Assembly: GCA_025062095.1 (NCBI GenBank)
Contig: JANXAZ010000028.1
Span: forward strand, 1 to 42,899
DNA from: Geminicoccaceae bacterium
Lineage (GTDB): Bacteria; Pseudomonadota; Alphaproteobacteria; Geminicoccales; Geminicoccaceae
Reading direction: 5' to 3'
DNA: 42,899 nucleotides
In this document: positions 37,715 to 42,899 of the stretch, piece by piece
Layout of the letters: every line of letters starts with the position of its first letter
Numbering within the stretch: position 1 is the stretch's first letter
The notes under the pieces: generated by a model
Database searches by the model: none
The model's input: only the letters and a program-made list of their open reading frames with translations
Told to the model about the DNA's origin: nothing
Made by a program: the position numbers and the translations under genes

Positions 37715-38731
37715 TCAACCCGCTTCGGCGAGCGGCAGATTGACGAGCAGGTTCTGCGGTTTCAAGCGTACCCGGCCGCGGGCGTCGCGGGCCAGGGCGA
37801 GATAGACCGGCTTGCCGCGCAGCGCCGGCAAGACCACGCTCGGGTCGCGAAACTCGAGCCGGAACAGCGCCAACAGCTGCGACAGGCGGTCTTCCTCGAC
37901 CTCTCGACCTTCCCACAGATCGTTGAGGATCGCGGTGGCCTCGGCATCGAGGCCGACGTGCCAGGACCAGCGCTCGTCGCGGATGCGCTGAACGGGCTGG
38001 ATCCGGGTGGCCACCCCGAGCATGTGTCCGATCCAGGCCTCCAGCACGCGGCACAGCGCGTCCAATCCCTCCCGCCCGAAGGTGAGGTCCAAGACGGTAT
38101 CGAACCGATCGCTGCGCGCCCAGTATCCTTGCGCGTTTTCGGCGGTCAGGACGTCGAGCTCGACCGCCCGCATCGGCGCTCCCGCCTCGCGCAGCAACGC
38201 CCCGAGGCCTCCGAAGCCCCCGGTTCGGGCGTGGAATTCGATCGTCTCGGCATCGGCCAAGAGCACCGCGCCCTCGCGGATCGTCACCCGCTGCTCGCGG
38301 AAGAGGCACTCCGCCGCGCGCACGCGGAACGGGTCCTCGGTGCCGTCGAGGATGCCGCGCAAAAGCGCGTGGACGATCTGATCGAGGAAAAGAGCCGGGA
38401 AACGCACCTCGCCGAGGAACAAAGCGAGATAGGCGTCTTCGAGGGTGGGGTGCGCGAGCAAGTGATCGCGAAAGGCAGCGAAGACTTCCCAGTTTTCGCG
38501 CGCATCCGGGTCTCGAATGGCGACGAGAGCCACGGGCGTGACCGGGCGCCGCGGTTGCTCGAGAAGAGCGCGATGCAGCGCCCGCTCCGCCGGACAGGCG
38601 TCTTCGGGCGGGACGAGCTCGGGCCGATGCAGCCAGGCAGCGAGAAAAGCGTCGGTGATGTGGTGCCGGCCCGCATCGTCGCGAGCGAGCAACTTCCAGC
38701 CCGAGGTTCGCCAGAAATCCGGTGCCGTCAC
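37715..38731 (-). CDS. DUF6352 protein
   Basis: 338 residues. Typical features of DUF6352: an N-terminal DFWRTSGWKLLARDDAGRH, then ITDAFLAAWLHRPELVPPED and ENWEVFAAFRDHLLAHPTLE. The protein is cytosolic by appearance, with no signal or cofactor motif. Function unknown; linked by gene neighbourhood to formate dehydrogenase loci. GTG 38731 is chosen because GGGAGG is 6 nt upstream; ATG 38761 has no such site. Confidence 0.85.
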   Translation of the reverse strand: MTAPDFWRTSGWKLLARDDAGRHHITDAFLAAWLHRPELVPPEDACPAERALHRALLEQPRRPVTPVALVAIRDPDARENWEVFAAFRDHLLAHPTLEDAYLALFLGEVRFPALFLDQIVHALLRGILDGTEDPFRVRAAECLFREQRVTIREGAVLLADAETIEFHARTGGFGGLGALLREAGAPMRAVELDVLTAENAQGYWARSDRFDTVLDLTFGREGLDALCRVLEAWIGHMLGVATRIQPVQRIRDERWSWHVGLDAEATAILNDLWEGREVEEDRLSQLLALFRLEFRDPSVVLPALRGKPVYLALARDARGRVRLKPQNLLVNLPLAEAG

Positions 38732-38932
38732 CGACCACCTCCCGACGCACCGCGAGGCCACCGCGCCCTTCGGGTTCTCTTCGCGTGCGCGATCGGCGAC
38801 GAAGGCGCGACCGGGGGCGCGGGCCGGCCGAGCGATCCGCGCGCTCGTCTCCGCGACGAATCCCGCTGCGCCCGGGGATCGATGCTCGGCCGGTCGACCC
38901 CGCCTCGCGCCGAGGACGGAGGTCGAGCGCGC

Positions 38933-39634
38933 TCACTTGAGCTCAGCCAGCGCGTGTTCGAGCGGGACGCGGGCTTCACCGACGCGGAAATCTCCTCGCT
39001 CGTCGATGCCGTGCACCGTGCCGACGTACTCGCGCTCGCGCAACAGGAGAGCGGCTCGTCGGCCGCGATCGTGACAGCGAGCGTTCCAGGCGCTGCGGAC
39101 CGCTCCGAAGCCCTCGCGCTCGAGCCGATCGAGCCAGGTCAGGAAGTGCCGGCTCCAGGCCTCGGCGAGGGAGGTGACCGTGAGATCCACCGCGCCGAGC
39201 TCGGCGAGCCCGGCCTCGTGCGGGCGCTCGCCCGGTTCACCGGGACCGCCCGAAAGATCGAGCTCGACCCCGAGCACGAGCCAGGCGGGGATCGGTCCGT
39301 TCTCGGCGAGTGCGAGGCGCAGCCGACCGATGCGCGCACCGTCCACGAGAACGGTCCCCGGCCACCTTAAGCTCACCGAAAGAAGAGGCGGCAGATGGGC
39401 CGCGAGCGCATCGCCCACGGCATTGGCGTGGGCGTAATAGACGAGCAGGCTCGCTGCGCGCTCGCGATCGGGCTCGAGCAAAAGCGCGAGCACCAGACGA
39501 TCGGGTCGATCGGCGAGGACGACGAGCCCGTCCTCGATGCGCTCGAGCGCTTGTGCGCGTGCGCGGGCGAAGGGATCGCGCTCGGCTCCGATCATCACCA
39601 GAGAATAGACGCTCGGCAGAAGCGGTGGTGTCAT
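38933..39634 (-). CDS. Biotin/lipoate protein ligase-like protein (DUF4444)
   Basis: 233 residues. The fold resembles BirA/LplA: RLVLALLLEPDRERAASLLV, then LSVSLRWPGTVLVDGARIGRL matching the ligase strand that normally reads KWPND-x-LV-x-GKK. The catalytic Lys of KWPND is Arg here and the GRGRxGR nucleotide loop is not recognisable, so ligase activity is doubtful. The C-terminal part (YVGTVHGIDERGDFRVGEAR) resembles the C-terminal domain of biotin ligases. It is the upstream member of a minus-strand set with DUF6352 and DUF6494, all near formate dehydrogenase. ATG 39634. Confidence 0.82.
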   Translation of the reverse strand: MTPPLLPSVYSLVMIGAERDPFARARAQALERIEDGLVVLADRPDRLVLALLLEPDRERAASLLVYYAHANAVGDALAAHLPPLLSVSLRWPGTVLVDGARIGRLRLALAENGPIPAWLVLGVELDLSGGPGEPGERPHEAGLAELGAVDLTVTSLAEAWSRHFLTWLDRLEREGFGAVRSAWNARCHDRGRRAALLLREREYVGTVHGIDERGDFRVGEARVPLEHALAELK

Positions 39635-40061
39635 CCTCGGCCTCGTGCAGGCCTCCGTGCCGCGCCGCGACCGCTCGTCTCTCCGCCGCCGCGCGGTGGG
39701 CGCCCTCCTATCGGGCGCGCGTCCGGACGCGGGGGCCCCGCCGGGCCGAGCGCGCGCTATCGTGCGCCACGAGGGTCGAGCGGGCTCGGTCAGGACGCCT
39801 TCTTAACCGTTGCAAGGCGAAGACGGGAAGGGTGGATGGCCGGAGCGGAGCCTCGAGCGCCGAGCGTACGCCCGCGGTCGCCCATGGGCTCTTCTTAGGA
39901 TCGGCGCCGTGCCGGTTCGCGGGTCCGAGGGTGATCGCGAAGGAAGGCGGGCAGCGGGGACACGCGGTCGCACCGGCTCGGCTGCACCGGAGAAGAGGCG
40001 GCTCGCAGAGGGCGCGGCCCGAGCGTCGCGGTGTAGCCCGCACCGAACGGATCGCGCGCGC
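39635..40061. other. Intergenic region (427 bp)
   Basis: No supported gene. Longer reading frames here are GC-driven and translate to Arg/Pro-rich text. It should contain the promoter of the DUF4444-DUF6352-DUF6494 set, but I found no clear consensus. Slightly AT-richer spot near 39800 (CTTCTTAACCGTTGC). Confidence 0.4.
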
Positions 40062-40382
40062 TCAGGCGGGCGGGTCGGAAGAGGGGATCGGCAAGATCTC
40101 CCAGCCCTTTCCGACCGCGAGTACGCAGCCGGTACCGTCGGGTGCCACGCTCAGGATCGTCCAGCTGCCGGTCTTCGGGGAGGCGAAGACTTGCAGGAGG
40201 TGGCCGTTGTTCTGCAGACCGAACGAAACCGGCACTTCTTCGTAGCGGCTGCCGAGCTGGCGCACGAGCTCCTTGTAATCGTGGCAAAGAACGCGCACCG
40301 GAGGAGCCGCGGGTTGCGCCTGCAGCGGCGGGCTCGCGAACAGGCAAATGACAAGGCTCGTCCAAGCGACGTATCGGGCCAT
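40062..40382 (-). CDS. Small secreted protein of unknown function
   Basis: 106 residues. Signal peptide about 1-22 (MARYVAWTSLVICLFASPPL, then QAQ). The mature part holds two cysteines (Cys33 in VLCHDYKEL, Cys86 in GTGCVLAVGKGW), probably disulfide-linked, and short beta-rich stretches (GSWTILSVAPDGTGCVLAVG). Conserved-looking but no family recognised. ATG 40382 is preceded by GGGGAGAGG, and a strong hairpin lies just upstream in the leader. Confidence 0.75.
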   Translation of the reverse strand: MARYVAWTSLVICLFASPPLQAQPAAPPVRVLCHDYKELVRQLGSRYEEVPVSFGLQNNGHLLQVFASPKTGSWTILSVAPDGTGCVLAVGKGWEILPIPSSDPPA

Positions 40383-40722
40383 GTTGGCCTCTCCCCGGGA
40401 GCGGGCCGGCCGGTCCGGCCCGCGCGATATTTCACCATCCAGGTCTTGAACGATCGTTAACGCCGTTCGCCCTCGGCCCCGCGTTCCACCCGCCCCCGGT
40501 GCGACCGCCGTGAGCCCGACGGCCCGTCGAGCGATGCCCCGGAACCGAGACCCGCGCCTGCGGGCCGTCTCGTGCTCCCTTCGCGCGCGAGCGCGGTCCG
40601 CGACCCCCGCCACCGGTCGAGTCGCGGGGAAGGTGACTCGCGCGTGCGTCCTCGTGTAGCTCGTGCGCGAGGCTCGGCCGGAGGCGGGTCGGGGACGGAA
40701 ACGGTTTCGCACGAGAGGGGCC
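40383..40722. other. Intergenic region (340 bp) between divergent genes
   Basis: Holds the hairpin at 40401-40423 and a 10-bp palindrome AACGATCGTT at 40449-40458 that could be an operator. No gene is supported. It should contain promoters for the secreted protein and the dehydroshikimate dehydratase gene. Confidence 0.45.
40401..40423. repeat. Hairpin in the leader of the small secreted-protein gene
   Basis: Perfect 9-bp inverted repeat (GCGGGCCGG at 40401-40409, CCGGCCCGC at 40415-40423) with a 5-nt loop, 18 nt upstream of the minus-strand ATG at 40382. No T-run on either side, so it is not a terminator. It could limit ribosome access or stabilise the leader. Confidence 0.45.
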
Positions 40723-42594
40723 ATGCGACGCGCGATCGCCACCGTCTCGATGGGTGGAAGTCTCGTCGAAAAGCTCGAAGCGGCGGCATCGGTGGGGTTC
40801 GACGGGATCGAGTTGTTCGAGGCCGATCTCACCTATTTCCCCGGCAAGCCCGAAGAGATCGCGGCGCGTGCTCGGGACCTCGGGCTGGTGATCGTGGCGC
40901 TGCAGCCCTTCCGCGACGCCGAAGGGCTGAGCGAGAGCGAGCGCGCGCGCATGCTCGATCGATTGGAGCGCAAACTCGACCTCCTCGGGCGGCTCGGGAC
41001 GGGTCTCTTGCTCGTGTGCTCTCAGACCCGTCCCGATACCACCGGCGATCCGGAGCGCCTGGTCGAGGATCTGCGCCTCGTCGCCGATCGCGCTGCCGCG
41101 CGCGGAGCGCGCGTGGGTTACGAAGCCCTGGCCTGGGGCCGGCACGTGAACGACTGGCGCCTGGCCTGGGACATCGTCCGCCGTGCCGACCATCCCGCTC
41201 TCGGGCTCGTCCTCGACACCTTTCACATGCTCGTCAAAGGCTCTCCGAGCGCGCCGTTGCGCGACGTGCCGGCAGAGAAGATCTTCCTCGTTCAGACCGC
41301 CGATGCGCCTGCGATCTCCATGGACCCGTTGTTCTGGAGCCGGCATTACCGATGCTTTCCGGGTCAGGGAGAACTCGACGTCGAATCGATATTGCGCGAG
41401 CTGCTCGCGATCGGCTGGGACGGTTGGCTGAGCCACGAGATCTTCTCGGACGATTTCCGGTCGACATCCGCTCGGCAAGCTGCGATCGACGGGATGCGCT
41501 CGTTCTTTTTTCTCGAAGAGCGGCTTGGTCGACCGTCGCTGCCCCCGCGACCCGCGGTCGGCGGGATCGGCTTCGTCGAATTCGTCGAAGCCTCGGAACG
41601 CGCCGAAGCGTTCCGCGCCAGCCTGCGGGCGCTCGGTCTGCCGCGGACCCACCGTCATCGCTCCAAGCGCGTCGAACTCTACCGCGCGGGCGGGGTCGCC
41701 GTCGTCTTGAACCTGGAGGAAGAGGGATTTCCCCACGCCTTCCAGTTGCTCCACGGTCTGTCGGTCGCGGCTCTCGCGCTCGAGACGGACGGTGCGGAAA
41801 AGGCCAGGCTCCGTGCCGCGGCGCTGGGAGCGACACCTTTCGTTTCGCCGGTGGGCGCGGGCGAGCTCGTCATCCCGGCGGTACGCGGGGTCGCGGGCAG
41901 CCTCTTGTTCTTCCTGGATCCTCCACGGCCCGGCGCGACGTTCCACGAGATCGATTTCGTCCCCGACCCGGACCCTTCTCCCGCCCCCGACCTCGGGCTC
42001 GTGGCGGTCGATCACGTCGCCCAGGTCGTACCGCCGGCGGAACTGCCGAGCTGGGTGCTCTTCTACCGAACGCTTTTCGGCCTCGAGCCGGCGCAGCGGA
42101 CCGATCTCGTCGATCCGCGCGGGCCCATCGTCAGCCGTGCGCTCGAATCCGCCGACGGGGCGGTGCGGATCGTGCTCAACAGCTCGCCCGCGCAAACCTC
42201 GGCCGCCGGCCGCTTCCTCGCGCGCACGGCGGGCGCCGGCGCGCAACACGTGGCGATCGCCTGCCGCGATCTCTTGGCCGCCGCGGCACGGATCCCGCCC
42301 GAACTGAAACTACCGATCCCCGAGAACTATTACGCCGATCTCGAGGCTCGCTTCGGGCTCGAGCGGGATTTTCTGGATGCTCTGCGCGCGGCCGGTGCGC
42401 TCTACGACCGCATCGGGCCGGGCGAGTTCTTGCACCTGTACACGCGTTCCATGAACGGCTTTTTCTTCGAGCTGGTCGAACGTCGGGGCGGCTACGACCG
42501 CTACGGCGAAACGAATACGCCGGTGCGCTTGGCCGCCCAGGCCGAGCTCGACCGCAGCCCGGCCGAGGAACTCACGCTCATGCGCGCCGTCTAG
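40723..42594 (+). CDS. quiC: 3-Dehydroshikimate dehydratase fused to HPPD-like dioxygenase domain (QuiC-type)
   Basis: 623 residues. Residues 1-270 are a TIM barrel of the sugar-isomerase type with likely metal ligands Glu in VGYEALAWGRH, Asp in LVLDTFHML, Gln in FLVQTADAP and Glu in LSHEIFSDDF. Residues from about 285 form two VOC modules of 4-hydroxyphenylpyruvate dioxygenase type (VAVDHVAQVVPPAELPSWVL, GAQHVAIACRDL, FLHLYTRSMNGFFFELVERR). Fused proteins of this layout convert 3-dehydroshikimate to protocatechuate in quinate/shikimate catabolism; the HPPD-like half is usually not an active HPPD. The His/His/Glu set of the second half is largely kept (DHV, QHVAI, FFELVE). GAGAGGGG precedes ATG 40723. 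It stands alone, not in a visible pca/qui cluster. Confidence 0.93.
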   Translation: MRRAIATVSMGGSLVEKLEAAASVGFDGIELFEADLTYFPGKPEEIAARARDLGLVIVALQPFRDAEGLSESERARMLDRLERKLDLLGRLGTGLLLVCSQTRPDTTGDPERLVEDLRLVADRAAARGARVGYEALAWGRHVNDWRLAWDIVRRADHPALGLVLDTFHMLVKGSPSAPLRDVPAEKIFLVQTADAPAISMDPLFWSRHYRCFPGQGELDVESILRELLAIGWDGWLSHEIFSDDFRSTSARQAAIDGMRSFFFLEERLGRPSLPPRPAVGGIGFVEFVEASERAEAFRASLRALGLPRTHRHRSKRVELYRAGGVAVVLNLEEEGFPHAFQLLHGLSVAALALETDGAEKARLRAAALGATPFVSPVGAGELVIPAVRGVAGSLLFFLDPPRPGATFHEIDFVPDPDPSPAPDLGLVAVDHVAQVVPPAELPSWVLFYRTLFGLEPAQRTDLVDPRGPIVSRALESADGAVRIVLNSSPAQTSAAGRFLARTAGAGAQHVAIACRDLLAAAARIPPELKLPIPENYYADLEARFGLERDFLDALRAAGALYDRIGPGEFLHLYTRSMNGFFFELVERRGGYDRYGETNTPVRLAAQAELDRSPAEELTLMRAV

Positions 42595-42899
42595 CGACCG
42601 CCTTCGGCTTCGCCGAACACGATCGCATAGGGCCCTTGGAGCGGCTCGCGCCCGGCCCGCTCGATCGGCCCGCGGACCGAGACATCCGGATCGAAGGCGG
42701 CGGTCGCGAAGCTCGCTTCGTCCGGCCCTCTCAGGGCTGGGCGGTTCAGCCCTTCGCCTTCGGGTCGCTCCGCGCGCTCTTCGGGGGTCGGATCGACGAC
42801 GGTCGGGAAGGTCCCCCCGGCTCTGTGCACGGCGCGCAGCTGCGCGAAAGGGCCGGGGAAGGATCGCGTCGCGGGGCACTGCCGCGACAGAGCTTCGAG
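42591..42899 (-). CDS. Unknown protein, C-terminal part (5' end outside window)
   Basis: The frame is open on the minus strand from the window edge to a TAG at 42591, which shares the bases CTAG with the stop of the convergent quiC gene. About 102 residues are visible, with RSFPGPFAQLRAVHRAGGTF, then DPTPEERAERPEGEG and GPYAIVFGEAEGGR at the end. Composition is protein-like and less Arg-skewed than shadow frames, but I recognise no family. A spurious GC-driven frame cannot be excluded. Confidence 0.4.
   Translation of the reverse strand, partial: LEALSRQCPATRSFPGPFAQLRAVHRAGGTFPTVVDPTPEERAERPEGEGLNRPALRGPDEASFATAAFDPDVSVRGPIERAGREPLQGPYAIVFGEAEGGR

Noticed and set aside
1-42899. tRNA, rRNA, CRISPR arrays, riboswitches
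   Set aside because: No cloverleaf or repeat-spacer pattern and no recognisable riboswitch consensus found by eye; short or divergent RNAs could be missed.

Overview
The window is very GC-rich, densely coding bacterial DNA, and gene content points to an alphaproteobacterium, probably of a Rhodospirillales-like lineage. It has a DUF1194 protein, a DUF6460 protein, a DUF3305/DUF3306/DUF6352/DUF6494/DUF4444 set around a Tat-exported formate dehydrogenase, and a TTQ amine dehydrogenase operon. This placement is inferred from gene content only; no rRNA or tRNA gene is visible. I see no integrase, IS element, CRISPR array or phage gene.

Layout. 1-5.9 kb: end of a threonine aldolase, a flavin-reductase-like protein, a polyprenyl-phosphate sugar transferase, a small helical (phasin-like?) protein, a TPR-SPOR secreted protein and GTP cyclohydrolase I. 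6.1-8.8 kb: formate-tetrahydrofolate ligase and a secreted DUF1194 protein. 8.9-15.5 kb: the N-terminal half of a split transketolase, then a five-gene TTQ amine dehydrogenase operon (heavy chain, MauE, MauD, light chain, monohaem cytochrome c) behind a good sigma-54-type promoter, then a convergent sugar-phosphate isomerase-like gene, then the C-terminal half of the transketolase. 15.6-16.5 kb: an apparently empty kilobase that holds a decayed, multiply frameshifted gene resembling the nucleoside-deoxyribosyltransferase/TIR-like fold family. 16.5-18.1 kb: molybdenum-cofactor genes mobA and fdhD. 18.2-25.7 kb: a class A penicillin-binding protein, DUF6460, a proline-racemase-family enzyme coupled to an M28 peptidase, a VOC-cupin pair, an FMN alpha-hydroxyacid oxidase and hemW.

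25.7-39.6 kb is a large formate dehydrogenase region. Reading on the minus strand from 34.3 kb down it holds DUF3305, DUF3306, a TorD-type chaperone, a small Tat peptide, alpha, beta, a 69-aa membrane protein, gamma, a WD40-cytochrome c fusion and a 52-aa membrane protein. A four-cluster ferredoxin-like protein is divergent from it. After an SDR gene come a further 103-aa membrane protein, DUF6494, DUF6352 and DUF4444. 40.0-42.9 kb: a secreted protein, a fused 3-dehydroshikimate dehydratase/HPPD-like protein, and the end of an unknown gene.

How the parts may fit. The amine dehydrogenase would release ammonia and an aldehyde in the periplasm (formaldehyde if the substrate is methylamine). The formate dehydrogenase would pass formate electrons to the quinone pool or to cytochrome c, helped by MobA and FdhD. 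Formate-THF ligase would move formate into the folate pool. Together this suggests C1/amine metabolism, but no formaldehyde-oxidising gene is present here, so the link is inference. The most unusual items are the hybrid MADH/AADH character of the amine dehydrogenase, its placement between the two halves of a transketolase, its sigma-54 promoter, and the hidden pseudogene.
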